Shown here: positions 1-7,723 of the stretch, one piece after another
How positions within the stretch are numbered: position 1 is the first letter of the stretch
How the letters are laid out: each line of letters starts with the position of its first letter
Origin: Roseburia sp.
GTDB taxonomy: Bacteria > Bacillota > Clostridia > Lachnospirales > Lachnospiraceae
NCBI GenBank assembly: GCA_023664265.1
Contig: JAMPFV010000006.1
Span: forward strand, 17,646 to 81,645
Direction: 5' to 3'
DNA length: 64,000 nt
Translations under genes and position numbers: made by a program
Notes under the pieces: generated by a model
Seen by the model: the letters and a program-made list of their open reading frames with translations, nothing else
What the model was told of the DNA's origin: nothing
Database searches by the model: none

Positions 1-666
1 GTAGTTCGCCATGGCGTCTCTGCCGAACAGCGCCCTGCCGTCACCGTCCACATCCGGCGTCTGCGCGTCCGTCCACTCATAGTAGGACTGCGCGGTTCTC
101 ACCAACCCCTCCATGTCCGCCATATCCTCATAATCCGCGCCCGTCTGCGCCGCGAAGACGTCCCAGTCCGTCTTGTTCAGCACCAGCACCTCCGTGGACT
201 TCGCCATAGGGAAAATCTTAATCTCTCCCTGTCCGCTGAAATCGCCTTCCTTAATATAGCTGTCTATGTACGCCGAGATCTCATCCTCGGTCAGATACTG
301 CTTCAAATCCACAATGCCGTCCATCCGGTCCGCCGCGTAGGCCGTGTCCGCATAGGCCATAAAGATATTCGGCACCTCGGCCGCGCCGACCTCGCCCCTG
401 ATGGCGGCCAGCACGTTCGTCTCCAAATCGTTTACCGAACCCTGGCTGCTGCTCCTGACGATGATCCCCTTCTCTCTGCCTACCGACTCGTTGAACTCCT
501 TCACCAGATTGTCAAACGCCGTAAGCTGATCGCCGTTATAATAATTCCAAACCTCGATTGTCACGGGATTCTTGGCATCCAAAGGCGATTTGTCTCCACC
601 GCAGCCCGCCAGCGCCATTCCCATCGCCGACACAAGGCCGATTGTCACTATTTTCTTCCGTATCAT
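1..666 (-). CDS. ABC-type extracellular solute-binding lipoprotein, N-terminal 222 residues (gene runs off the left edge)
   Basis: The reading frame is open from ATG at 666 to base 1 without a stop, so only the N-terminal half is present. Residues 1-22 form a lipoprotein signal: basic MIRKK start, hydrophobic stretch, and lipobox LAGC with the lipidated Cys at 22. The mature part opens with TIEVWNYYNGDQ, typical of family 1 solute-binding proteins that deliver sugars or related solutes to ABC importers; an aspartate-rich patch (PDVDGDGR) near residue 206 looks like a calcium-binding loop, as in some of these proteins. It would be tethered to the outer face of the membrane. The permease genes would lie to the left, outside the window. 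The substrate cannot be told. Class assignment is firm, specificity unknown. Confidence 0.85.
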   Translation of the reverse strand, partial: MIRKKIVTIGLVSAMGMALAGCGGDKSPLDAKNPVTIEVWNYYNGDQLTAFDNLVKEFNESVGREKGIIVRSSSQGSVNDLETNVLAAIRGEVGAAEVPNIFMAYADTAYAADRMDGIVDLKQYLTEDEISAYIDSYIKEGDFSGQGEIKIFPMAKSTEVLVLNKTDWDVFAAQTGADYEDMADMEGLVRTAQSYYEWTDAQTPDVDGDGRALFGRDAMANY

Positions 667-696
667 CGCACATACTCTCCATTCCGTATACTCTTC

Positions 697-1188
697 TCAA
701 AATATCTTATAGTTCACCGGTTCGATGCAGAACACCTCGTCCGCAATCCGGCAGACCGCGTCGCTGAAGTGAATGCCTGTCAGTATAATGCCCACATCCT
801 CCGCCTTGGCGTCCAGAATATACTGCAGATCCTCAACCGTGATAATGCCGTTGTCCATCAGCCCCAGAACCTCATCCAAAATCAGCAGGCCGCACTCTCC
901 CGTCGTCAGCACCTTCTTGGCAAAATTCAAGCCGTTCCTGATATTGTGAATCTCCTCCTGCTTGCGCTCCTCGGAAAGCTGTGCAAACTCCTCCTCGCTC
1001 TTCTCAAAGCGGAACACCTTTATCTCCGGCTCCAACCGCTTCAGAAGCTCCTCGTTCCGGTTCCCCTTTAAAAAATTTATGATCACTACGCTCCTGCCGG
1101 CTCCCGCGACCTGCATCGCCTTCCCGAGCGCCGCCGCGGATTTTCCGTGGCCTTCTCCGCCGTACACCTGTATTAATCCCTGTTCCAT
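697..1188 (-). CDS. CobO/BtuR-like P-loop ATPase (corrinoid adenosyltransferase family), divergent
   Basis: A 163-residue protein with the Walker A motif GGEGHGKS at residues 10-17 and a Walker B-like LLILDE at 101-106, followed by the LxxIL...GIILTG pattern of the CobO/CobP/BtuR family, which transfers adenosyl from ATP to the cobalt of corrinoids. Length fits the family (about 170-200) on the short side. Two departures from the family are visible: the P-loop reads GEGHGKSAA rather than the usual TGxGKGKT, and the conserved LTGR is LTGIH. Enzyme activity is therefore uncertain, and no other cobalamin gene is adjacent. It lies 186 bp downstream of the SSB-like gene on the same strand, with a hairpin between them. 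The start ATG at 1188 was chosen because the P-loop follows at the usual distance. Confidence 0.7.
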   Translation of the reverse strand: MEQGLIQVYGGEGHGKSAAALGKAMQVAGAGRSVVIINFLKGNRNEELLKRLEPEIKVFRFEKSEEEFAQLSEERKQEEIHNIRNGLNFAKKVLTTGECGLLILDEVLGLMDNGIITVEDLQYILDAKAEDVGIILTGIHFSDAVCRIADEVFCIEPVNYKIF

Positions 1189-1284
1189 TGAACCTTATAC
1201 CCTTTCTCCTGTGTTCTCACCCCGAGACGCTGTGCCGCGGAGGGTCTTCCCTTAAAAAGGCAACACACAGACATAATAACACAC

Positions 1285-1319
1285 AGCCGCGGATTTTGCA
1301 AGTATGCAAATCCGCGGCT
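1285..1319 (-). terminator. Inverted repeat between the ssb-like and cobO-like genes; possible terminator
   Basis: AGCCGCGGATTTTGCA pairs with TGCAAATCCGCGGCT across a 4-base loop (one bulge), giving a very stable GC-rich stem. It follows the SSB-like gene by about 55 bp. On the minus strand the stem is followed by TGTGTGTTATT, not a run of T, so intrinsic termination is doubtful; it could equally protect or stall transcripts. Confidence 0.5.
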
Positions 1320-1374
1320 GCGCGCTCCCGTCTTTATCAGGGATTTTCCGTATTACAAAGGATTTTGTTCCTGC

Positions 1375-2013
1375 CTAAAACTCCTCCTCGTCCGGAATTT
1401 CAAGCTTGCTCACAGAGACCTCGTAGGCAATCCGCTTCTCTAAATCCTCCTCGGAAAGCTTCTTCATGTACTCTCTCGACTGGATGCGCCCCCATACCAG
1501 GCACCGCTCGCCCACCTCGAAGTTCGAGGCATAGCGCGCGTTGCGCCCCCAGCAGATGCAGGGAATGTAGTCCGATTTTCCATAAGGCCTGTTCACCGCC
1601 AGCAGCAAGTCGGCGATTTCCCTGCCGAGCGGCGTCTTGCGGTACACGGGCGCCTTGCACACAAACCCATCGAGGAAAATCTGATTCGTCTTGATGTTTT
1701 CATTTATCTCGTCAACAAATTCGATTTCACGGGCAAACACGGAAAGAACCAGTCTGTTTTTGCGCTCCTCATGCCTGTTGTAGGAACGGAACTGGCCGTT
1801 GATGACCGCCATCATTCCCTTATAATCTCCGGTAACATCCAGCAGACGCTCGGAGACCATCACAGGTATGATATCCATGGATTCAGACAGTCGTGCCACC
1901 TGAATATCTACCATATAAAAGCCCTCTCCAAAAATCTCATGGCTGAAAGAAAAGTCGCTCACGATTTCTCCCATCACCGTTACCTGATTGTTTTCAATTA
2001 CCTTATCCGTCAT
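1375..2013 (-). CDS. Single-stranded DNA-binding protein-like (OB-fold) protein
   Basis: A 212-residue protein that resembles the clostridial family annotated as single-stranded DNA-binding protein. It has an OB-fold pattern: ENNQVTVMGEIVSDF at the start, then a repeat of the same strand order near residue 95 (FLDGFVCKAPVYRKTPLGREIADLLLAVN), where the motif TPxGxxIxDxxLAVNR is typical of SSB/PriB. It may carry two OB-like halves. The acidic C-terminal tip that recruits replication proteins in classical SSB is not typical here (ends IPDEEEF). Start ATG at 2013 is preceded by AAGGGAG. It is divergent from typA across a 340-bp intergenic region. A housekeeping SSB elsewhere is likely; the special role of this paralogue is unknown. 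Confidence 0.7.
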   Translation of the reverse strand: MTDKVIENNQVTVMGEIVSDFSFSHEIFGEGFYMVDIQVARLSESMDIIPVMVSERLLDVTGDYKGMMAVINGQFRSYNRHEERKNRLVLSVFAREIEFVDEINENIKTNQIFLDGFVCKAPVYRKTPLGREIADLLLAVNRPYGKSDYIPCICWGRNARYASNFEVGERCLVWGRIQSREYMKKLSEEDLEKRIAYEVSVSKLEIPDEEEF

Positions 2014-2193
2014 AAATTATGTTCTCCCTTCTTATCGTTAAGAATTTTTATTTTGGTATGTACTATCATTTATATTCCCAATTTTTTCCTTTATTCCCAA
2101 TTTTTATAATTTATCCGAAAAACATTTCGCAAAATCAGCCCCTTTCGGCAACATTCCAACAAAAGACGCGTCCCTGACGCTTTTTTCTACATT

Positions 2194-2249
2194 CTTCGCC
2201 ATGACGAAATCGACACGGCGATTTCGCCACGGCGATTTTGTCATAGAAG
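2194..2249. repeat. Nested hairpin upstream of the typA promoter
   Basis: Outer arms ATGACGAAATCG (2201-2212) and CGATTTTGTCAT (2233-2244), extended by CTTC/GAAG at the ends, enclose a perfect inner palindrome GGCGATTTCGCC (2217-2228). The element ends directly at the -35 box of the typA promoter. It is similar in style to the other intergenic hairpins of this window but shares no obvious sequence with them. Confidence 0.6.
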
Positions 2250-2278
2250 TTGCAAAAGCAAATCGCAGGTGATATACT
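2250..2278 (+). promoter_or_regulatory. Predicted sigma-A promoter of typA
   Basis: TTGCAA (2250-2255), a 17-base spacer and TATACT (2273-2278) lie about 75 bp upstream of the typA start. Confidence 0.65.
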
Positions 2279-2353
2279 CAGGGGAGCGCTGTGCACACGG
2301 ACACGCAGATAACTATAACACTTATATAGATGGAAAGGCAAGGTTATTCTATT

Positions 2354-4183
2354 ATGAAGCAGCAGAGAGAAGACGTTCGGAACGTAGCGATTATCGCCCA
2401 TGTAGACCACGGCAAGACGACGCTTGTTGACGGCCTGTTAAAGCAGAGCGGCGTATTCCGCGAGAATCAGGAGGTCGCGGAGCGCGTCATGGACTCCAAC
2501 GACATCGAGCGCGAGCGCGGTATTACCATACTGTCAAAAAATACCGCGGTCATGTATAAAAACACGAAGATCAATATTATTGATACCCCGGGGCACGCGG
2601 ACTTCGGCGGCGAGGTCGAGCGCGTCCTCAAGATGGTAAACGGCGTTATCCTCGTCGTGGACGCCTTTGAGGGCGCGATGCCGCAGACAAAGTTCGTCCT
2701 CCGCAAGGCCTTGGAGCTCAAGCTTCCGGTCGTCGTGTGCATCAACAAGATTGACCGTCCGGAGGCGCGCGCCAAGGAGGTCGTCGATGAGGTATTGGAG
2801 CTGTTTCTCGAGCTTGACGCCGACGATTCGCAGTTGGACTGCCCCTTCGTGTTCGCGTCCGCAAAGGCGGGCACCGCGTCTCTGGAGGAGGACGAAGCCG
2901 GCGAGGATATGACCCCGCTGTTTGAGACGATTCTCGACTACATCCCCGCGCCCGAGGGCGACCCTGACGCCGGAACGCAGCTCTTGATCAGCACCATCGA
3001 CTACAACGAATATGTCGGGCGCATCGGCGTCGGCAAGGTGGACAACGGCACCATTCGGGTCAATCAGGAGGTGGTCATCTGCAACCACCACGAGCCGGAC
3101 AAGCAGAAGAAGGTCAAGGTCAGCAAGCTGTATGAATTTGACGGCTTAAACAAGGTGGAGGTCAGAGAGGCTTCCATCGGCTCCATTGTGGCAATTTCGG
3201 GCATCGCCGACATTCATATCGGCGATACGCTCTGCTCCCCTGAGGACATACGCCCGATTCCCTTCCAGAAAATCAGCGAGCCGACCATTGCCATGCAGTT
3301 TATGGTAAACGATTCCCCCCTTGCGGGACAGGAGGGAAAATACGTGACAAGCCGCCATATCCGCGACAGGCTTTTCAGGGAGCTGAACACTGACGTCTCC
3401 CTGCGCGTCGAGGAGACGGAGAACACCGACGTCTTCAAGGTCTCCGGACGCGGCGAGCTGCATCTGTCCGTATTGATCGAGAACATGCGCCGCGAGGGCT
3501 ACGAGTTCGCGGTCAGCAAGGCGGAGGTGCTCTACAAGACGGACGAGAACGGCAAGCGGCTGGAGCCGATGGAACTTGCCTATATCGACGTCCCCGAGGA
3601 GTATTCCGGCTCGGTCATCGAGAAGCTCAGCCAGCGCAAGGGCGAGCTGCAGAACATGGGGCAGGCGAGCGGCGGCTATGCGCGGCTCGAGTTCTCCATT
3701 CCCTCCCGCGGCTTAATCGGCTACCGCGGCGAGTTTATGACGGACACGAAGGGAAACGGGATTATCAACACGATCTTCGACGGCTACGGCCCCTACAAGG
3801 GGGACATCCAGTACCGCAAGCAGGGCTCGCTGATTGCGTTCGAGGCGGGCGAAGCCATCACCTACGGCCTCTACAACGCGCAGGAGCGCGGCACGCTCTT
3901 TATCGGTCCGGGGGAGAAGGTGTACTCCGGCATGGTTGTGGGACAGAACGGCAAGGGGGAGGATATCGAGCTAAACGTCTGCAAGAAAAAGCAGCTCACC
4001 AACACGCGTTCCTCCAGCGCCGACGAGGCGCTGCGGCTGACGCCGCCTAAGATACTGAGTCTGGAGCAGGCGCTGGACTTTATCGACACGGACGAGCTGC
4101 TGGAGGTCACGCCGGAGAGCCTGCGGATACGGAAGAAAATCCTTGACCCGACACTGCGCAAACGGGCGGGGTTTAAGAAGTAA
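2354..4183 (+). CDS. typA: TypA/BipA ribosome-associated GTPase
   Basis: A 609-residue translational GTPase of the TypA/BipA family, which binds the 70S ribosome and supports ribosome assembly and growth under stress or cold. The G domain is intact: G1 AHVDHGKT at residues 15-22, switch I region with RERGITI, G3 DTPGHADF, G4 NKID. Elongation-factor-like domains II, III and V follow, then the BipA-specific C-terminal domain with GLIGYRGEFMTDTKG. Length is normal. The start at 2354 (MKQQREDVRNVAIIAHVDH) matches family N-termini and has an AAGG upstream; an in-frame ATG 24 bp earlier has no ribosome-binding site. A single-gene transcription unit with its own promoter. Confidence 0.97.
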   Translation: MKQQREDVRNVAIIAHVDHGKTTLVDGLLKQSGVFRENQEVAERVMDSNDIERERGITILSKNTAVMYKNTKINIIDTPGHADFGGEVERVLKMVNGVILVVDAFEGAMPQTKFVLRKALELKLPVVVCINKIDRPEARAKEVVDEVLELFLELDADDSQLDCPFVFASAKAGTASLEEDEAGEDMTPLFETILDYIPAPEGDPDAGTQLLISTIDYNEYVGRIGVGKVDNGTIRVNQEVVICNHHEPDKQKKVKVSKLYEFDGLNKVEVREASIGSIVAISGIADIHIGDTLCSPEDIRPIPFQKISEPTIAMQFMVNDSPLAGQEGKYVTSRHIRDRLFRELNTDVSLRVEETENTDVFKVSGRGELHLSVLIENMRREGYEFAVSKAEVLYKTDENGKRLEPMELAYIDVPEEYSGSVIEKLSQRKGELQNMGQASGGYARLEFSIPSRGLIGYRGEFMTDTKGNGIINTIFDGYGPYKGDIQYRKQGSLIAFEAGEAITYGLYNAQERGTLFIGPGEKVYSGMVVGQNGKGEDIELNVCKKKQLTNTRSSSADEALRLTPPKILSLEQALDFIDTDELLEVTPESLRIRKKILDPTLRKRAGFKK

Positions 4184-4491
4184 GGGGACGAGTATTCCAA
4201 GCCGGCGGGTGGTGCAAAATACTGCACGCTGCCGGCTGCGGGAAGCGGATTTTCTATATATTCCGCGGAGGATATGGAAGATGGACGCAACCGCCCTCTA
4301 TGCGCCGTCCATGGCGCATTACGGGCTTGGCGGAACCTCCTGTCCCGCCATTGCTATGTATTGAGCGGAATATTGAGAAAATCTCTCTTCCCTCCGCAAG
4401 GGCAGCTTAGCGGTATTTTGCACCATCAGCCTCATGGAAAACGCGAGGAAGGTAGAAGAGGGGGATTCTCAGAGAGTAAACTTTTCAATGC
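4184..4491. other. Intergenic region filled by an imperfect inverted-repeat element
   Basis: The 308 bp between typA and the convergent Nmad3 gene contain no credible coding frame. Most of the space is the inverted-repeat element described at 4210-4425. No clear T-run terminator for typA was found. Confidence 0.6.
4210..4425. repeat. About 215-bp imperfect inverted repeat (MITE-like relic or long hairpin)
   Basis: The left end TGGTGCAAAATACTGC (from 4210) is matched by the reverse complement of GCGGTATTTTGCACCA (to 4425). The pairing continues inwards: left GGAAGCGGATTTTCTATA...ATTCCGC corresponds to right GCGGAATATTGAGAAAATCTCTCTTCC, and more weakly ATGGACGCAACCGCC to GGCGGAACCTCCTGTCC. The whole stretch can thus fold on itself with mismatches and small gaps. 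No transposase frame is inside, so it could be a decayed miniature transposable element, or a transcription-terminating structure between convergent genes. Confidence 0.65.
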
Positions 4492-5310
4492 TTAAAGCAT
4501 TCTGAAATTATATATCAATCCCTCCACCCACTCACATAAATTCCGCTCCTGTTTCGGGGCGAAAGCGGTCACGACAAACTCCTGTCCCCGACAGGCTGAA
4601 TTTAACTCGGCATAACCGTCCTTTTTTATAGGACGGTTGCGGCCCTGCCATGAGACGGATATGTCGTTCTCCCCAAAGAACGCGGGCAAGGCCCACAACC
4701 GTCGGCTGCTCTGCCCGCGCTTTGTGAGTACCAGCGAATCGTCGTAGCGGAATGTGCCGTATGTATCAGGGAGGTACAGTCGATTATTCGGGCGGTCGGG
4801 GTTTACGCTGTGCGGATGCCATGAATAGCGGCTTATCTCCCGCTTCTCTTTCAATATCCGCCCGACCTTCATATAGCCGTAAATCATATGGACAACGGGA
4901 GCGTTACGGACAAAGCACAGCGTTTTATCAGGCCGGTACATGGTTCTTTGAAACATTCCGTAAAATAGAAATATATCGCCCGCGCCTACGCCGGATTTAT
5001 CGAGATGCGCGGCGGACGCGCCCTGCTGCCCGAATGCGGACTGCCATTCAGGATTTGTCGTTCTTCCCTCTATGTCCTCGTATATATCGGGGTCCAAGTG
5101 GCAGGTTCGGTTTTTATCAAAATCAAATCGGGGGCGCAGTTGACCAATGATTTCCTCAAGGCTCTGCCCTCTGTAGCGCAAATCCCTGTATGCCGTTTTT
5201 GCTGTTTTGTCTGGAATGGGAAGCGACAACAGCGTGCCGTCCGGCAAAATGGGGCTTGCCATCCCTCCCGACGCACTGTCCATGCCTTTTCTGCTCAATA
5301 TCACTTTCAT
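4492..5310 (-). CDS. Nmad3-family putative nucleotide modification protein
   Basis: A 272-residue protein that begins MKVILSRKGMDSASGG, followed by SPILPDGTLLSLPIP, the hallmark N-terminus of the nucleotide modification associated domain 3 (Nmad3) family. Nmad domains were predicted from comparative genomics to act in making or handling modified DNA bases, often in phages and mobile elements; the biochemical reaction is not established. Conserved-looking polar segments include CHLDPD (near 75), LFYGMF and RYSWHPHSV. Length is typical. SD GGGAGG lies 8 bases before the ATG. It is 56 bp downstream of the DUF1963-like gene on the same strand, so probably co-transcribed. No DNA methylase, polymerase or phage gene is near. 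Family call is confident, function is not. Confidence 0.75.
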   Translation of the reverse strand: MKVILSRKGMDSASGGMASPILPDGTLLSLPIPDKTAKTAYRDLRYRGQSLEEIIGQLRPRFDFDKNRTCHLDPDIYEDIEGRTTNPEWQSAFGQQGASAAHLDKSGVGAGDIFLFYGMFQRTMYRPDKTLCFVRNAPVVHMIYGYMKVGRILKEKREISRYSWHPHSVNPDRPNNRLYLPDTYGTFRYDDSLVLTKRGQSSRRLWALPAFFGENDISVSWQGRNRPIKKDGYAELNSACRGQEFVVTAFAPKQERNLCEWVEGLIYNFRML

Positions 5311-5366
5311 AGCACATGCCTCCCACTGTCATATCCGCCTCGCGGAAACCAATCTTCCTCTAAATC

Positions 5367-6092
5367 TTATATATCACTCTGTACATTGATTCCAAACACA
5401 GGATTCTCATCATCTTCCGTTCCCCAAAGAAAAACTCTGTTGAAATCGCAAAACAGTGTATAATTGTTTTCCCTCCTTGGGCAAAACGGATCCGCTCCCA
5501 CTGTATAGCTCTTCTCCATTTCCGGCGGTGCATCCGGATACTTCTCAAAATTAAAATACTGTGCGACCTGTAAAACCAGCTTCATCTCTTTTCCCTCATA
5601 AGCCTCCGGATACTCTTTCCCGAAGCTTTCCATCCAAATCGGATCACCGGATAAAACAATCGGTGTGCTCTTATTCTTCCTTATACCGGACTTCCAATCA
5701 ATTCTCTGATATACGACCTTCTCTTCGTAATCCTTTCTCAGCACACCGTCCCTTGTATTGAAAAAGATTACCCTGAATAATGTCTGATACCTCTCAGGGG
5801 CCAAGGCTCCCGCATCCACCGGATCAGCTCCCACCAATTCCGGTGGAAACCATTCCTTGGCCTGGTGTCTGTGATATGTAGCCGTACAAAAGAAAAGCGC
5901 CAACGACTTTCCTGCCCACATATGTCCCTTGGGAAAAGCCACTTGAAAGAAAAATGTCAGCGGTTCTCCGCAAATCTTACAGACCGGAAGCTCTGCTCCT
6001 GCCGGTATACATGGCTTCCCTCCAATAAAGGAGTCGCTGTTATCCTGTTCCTGCCTCACTTTGGTTAAAACAGAATGCCATCCTCTTTTCAT
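5367..6092 (-). CDS. DUF1963/YwqG-like protein of unknown function
   Basis: A 241-residue protein. Residues 23-32 (IGGKPCIPAG) resemble the GGxPxLPxG signature of DUF1963 (YwqG) proteins, followed by a CxxC pair (C38, C41) that could bind zinc, then FFFQVAFP and ALFFC strands. The C-terminal half has VLSGDPIWMES and FLWGTEDDENPVF, again similar to DUF1963 ends. No catalytic role is known for the family. The start at 6092 is preceded by GGAGG; an in-frame ATG at 6110 lacks a ribosome-binding site. AT-richer than its neighbours. It is upstream of the Nmad3 gene on the same strand and divergent from the XRE regulator at 6274, which suggests a small acquired module. Confidence 0.5.
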   Translation of the reverse strand: MKRGWHSVLTKVRQEQDNSDSFIGGKPCIPAGAELPVCKICGEPLTFFFQVAFPKGHMWAGKSLALFFCTATYHRHQAKEWFPPELVGADPVDAGALAPERYQTLFRVIFFNTRDGVLRKDYEEKVVYQRIDWKSGIRKNKSTPIVLSGDPIWMESFGKEYPEAYEGKEMKLVLQVAQYFNFEKYPDAPPEMEKSYTVGADPFCPRRENNYTLFCDFNRVFLWGTEDDENPVFGINVQSDI

Positions 6093-6273
6093 TTTTACAT
6101 CAACCTCCATTCCTAATAAATAACAAAAATCAATATACTATATAGCATTATTTTAGCATAGAAGGCCGCGAAAAACAACTTATAGCATAAGAAAATAACG
6201 CAATGTGCAGATTAACTACAACATAGGCAATTAGTATCATTTACATATACTATTTGCATTGGAGGAATATCAC

Positions 6274-6618
6274 ATGAAGCAACAGGCATTGGGAAAACGT
6301 ATTCGTGAAGAACGGTTGAAGCTGAATCTGACGCAGGAAAAACTCGCGGAAGATGTAAACCTTTCGACCGCCTATATCGGGCAGATTGAGCGCGGAGAGC
6401 GCAGCCTGACATTGGAGAATCTGACGGCAGTCGCCAACCGTCTGAGTGTTACCATAGATTATCTTTTGTCCGATTCCATCGTTCCTGACAGCGACGGGCA
6501 GTATCGGCTGTGGCGGCAGCTGATGGACGGCAGAACGGAGGAGCAAAAAGCCCTCGCCGTCAGTATGATAAAGCTCCTGTTTGGCTATCTGGACGAAAAC
6601 TCGCAATCGACACCGTGA
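6274..6618 (+). CDS. XRE-family transcriptional regulator
   Basis: A 114-residue protein with an N-terminal helix-turn-helix (residues about 7-62): GKRIREERLKLNLTQEKLAE..LSTAYIGQIERGERSLTLENL, a canonical XRE/Cro fold, then a short C-terminal helix region (EEQKALAVSMIKLLFGYLDE) that probably serves dimerisation. The start at 6274 is preceded by GGAGG at 8 bases. Upstream TTAACT-17-TATCAT (6212-6240) could be its promoter. It is divergent from the DUF1963-like/Nmad3 pair, which it may control together with itself; this is inference from position. It ends directly at the stop of the convergent LRR gene. Confidence 0.85.
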   Translation: MKQQALGKRIREERLKLNLTQEKLAEDVNLSTAYIGQIERGERSLTLENLTAVANRLSVTIDYLLSDSIVPDSDGQYRLWRQLMDGRTEEQKALAVSMIKLLFGYLDENSQSTP

Positions 6619-7569
6619 TCACAGCTCAAAGGCCGCGAACGCGTCCTTCTTCGCGAAATGCTCCTCCTTGTACCGCATCAGGTACGCTTTGATTTCCGCG
6701 TTGACCTCCCGCATATCCGCAAGCAGCGCGTCAAAGTTCTCCTCGTTGACACAGCCCGCCTCGAGAAAGGCCTGATAATAGGAAAGCTCCTGCGGGTGCT
6801 CCTCCAAAAGAATGTCCCAAGCCTCGGGCTCCGCGGTTCCCTTGGTGTGGCTTTGCAGATATTCACGCAGCTCGCCGCGGACCGCGTCGGCGATTTTGAA
6901 CGGGTGCAGCAGACGGAAATATACGAGCCGCAGCTTGGCCTTGCGCTTCTCGACGGGATAGGATTTGATATCGTAATCCTTGCCCTCGTAGTCCTCCTCG
7001 CCGCAGGTCCACAGCTCCTCGAAGCCGTCCAAATCGTCCAACCGCACCAGCTTCAAAAGCTGTTCGTCCCAGCGCTGCACCCACGCGTCGCTCTTTACCT
7101 GCGTCGGGTCGAACAGGAAATAGTCGTGCAGGGCCGTCACTGCGGCGGCCAGCATCCACCCGATTCCCTGCTCCCTGTCAAAAGCCTGCTCCTGCGCGCT
7201 TCCCGACAGGACAATCTCCCGCAGCCGCGTACAGCCCAGAAACAGCTCCTTGCCCCGCGTCAGCGCGTGATTGGGAATGATGATGCTGCGCAGCGCCTCC
7301 ATATGGGCAAAGGCCCAGTCGCCGATTTCGTTGACCGTATCGGGCAATATCAGCTCCCGCAGCGTCTTACAGCTCAGAAACGCCTTGCGCTCTATCGAGA
7401 CGACGGGCCTGTCCCCGATGCGCTCGGGCACGACTACCCTCGTCCCGACGCCGCGATACCGCTTGACGGCGATTCCGTCCCTGACCTGTGCATACGCCAG
7501 CGTCCCTTCCTCTATGGATATTGTGTTTTCGGAAAGCTCCTTTTCGAATACCTGTTTCTCCTGATTCAT
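6619..7569 (-). CDS. Leucine-rich-repeat (BspA-type) protein of unknown function
   Basis: A 316-residue protein. Residues about 40-130 hold BspA-like LRR_5 repeats: VVPERIGDRPVVSIERKAF, LRELILPDTVNEIGDWAF, LRSIIIPNHALTRGKELF, LREIVLSG. The rest is helical and acidic with no recognised domain; residues 280-310 end in AEIKAYLMRYKEEHF, a common tail of ankyrin-like or LRR clostridial proteins. No signal peptide, so cytosolic. The start at 7569 has GGGG seven bases upstream. It follows the MoxR ATPase gene on the same strand after 154 bp, a gap that contains five copies of a 15-bp repeat. Probably a client or adaptor of the MoxR/VWA pair; this is inference from synteny. Confidence 0.65.
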   Translation of the reverse strand: MNQEKQVFEKELSENTISIEEGTLAYAQVRDGIAVKRYRGVGTRVVVPERIGDRPVVSIERKAFLSCKTLRELILPDTVNEIGDWAFAHMEALRSIIIPNHALTRGKELFLGCTRLREIVLSGSAQEQAFDREQGIGWMLAAAVTALHDYFLFDPTQVKSDAWVQRWDEQLLKLVRLDDLDGFEELWTCGEEDYEGKDYDIKSYPVEKRKAKLRLVYFRLLHPFKIADAVRGELREYLQSHTKGTAEPEAWDILLEEHPQELSYYQAFLEAGCVNEENFDALLADMREVNAEIKAYLMRYKEEHFAKKDAFAAFEL

Positions 7570-7585
7570 GGTCATTCCCCGCATT

Positions 7586-7660
7586 GTTATTCGTCGTATC
7601 GTTATTCGTCGTATCGTTATTCTCCGTATTGCTGTTCTTTGTATCGTTATCCGTCGTATT
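7586..7660. repeat. Minisatellite: five tandem 15-bp units
   Basis: Units GTTATTCGTCGTATC (twice, identical), GTTATTCTCCGTATT, GCTGTTCTTTGTATC and GTTATCCGTCGTATT run head to tail between the MoxR and LRR genes, 17 bp upstream of the LRR start. The unit is a multiple of three, so all frames stay open for several codons; in one minus-strand frame it would encode NDTTN-type pentapeptides. Confidence 0.85.
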
Positions 7661-7723
7661 CCTCATTCCCGCATGGTTCCGCGATTAAAGCGGTGTTGTC
7701 TTTATGGCGTTACAATATGCCCG

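Larger units (their letters stand above)
2014..2353. other. Divergent intergenic region between ssb-like gene and typA
   Basis: This 340-bp gap holds AT-rich DNA next to the ssb-like start (two copies of CCCAATTTTT near 2079-2104), a hairpin at 2194-2249 and the typA promoter. No further gene is apparent. Confidence 0.6.

Noticed and set aside
2079..2104. CCCAATTTTT direct repeats as an operator
   Set aside because: Only two short AT-rich copies; too little to tell from chance.
7586..7660. CRISPR array
   Set aside because: Units are contiguous 15-mers with no spacers and there are no cas genes.
7367..7666. Minus-strand frame that turns the 15-bp repeats into NDTTN pentapeptides
   Set aside because: The repeat part runs into a frame that overlaps the LRR gene in a different phase and has no domain; treated as non-coding minisatellite.
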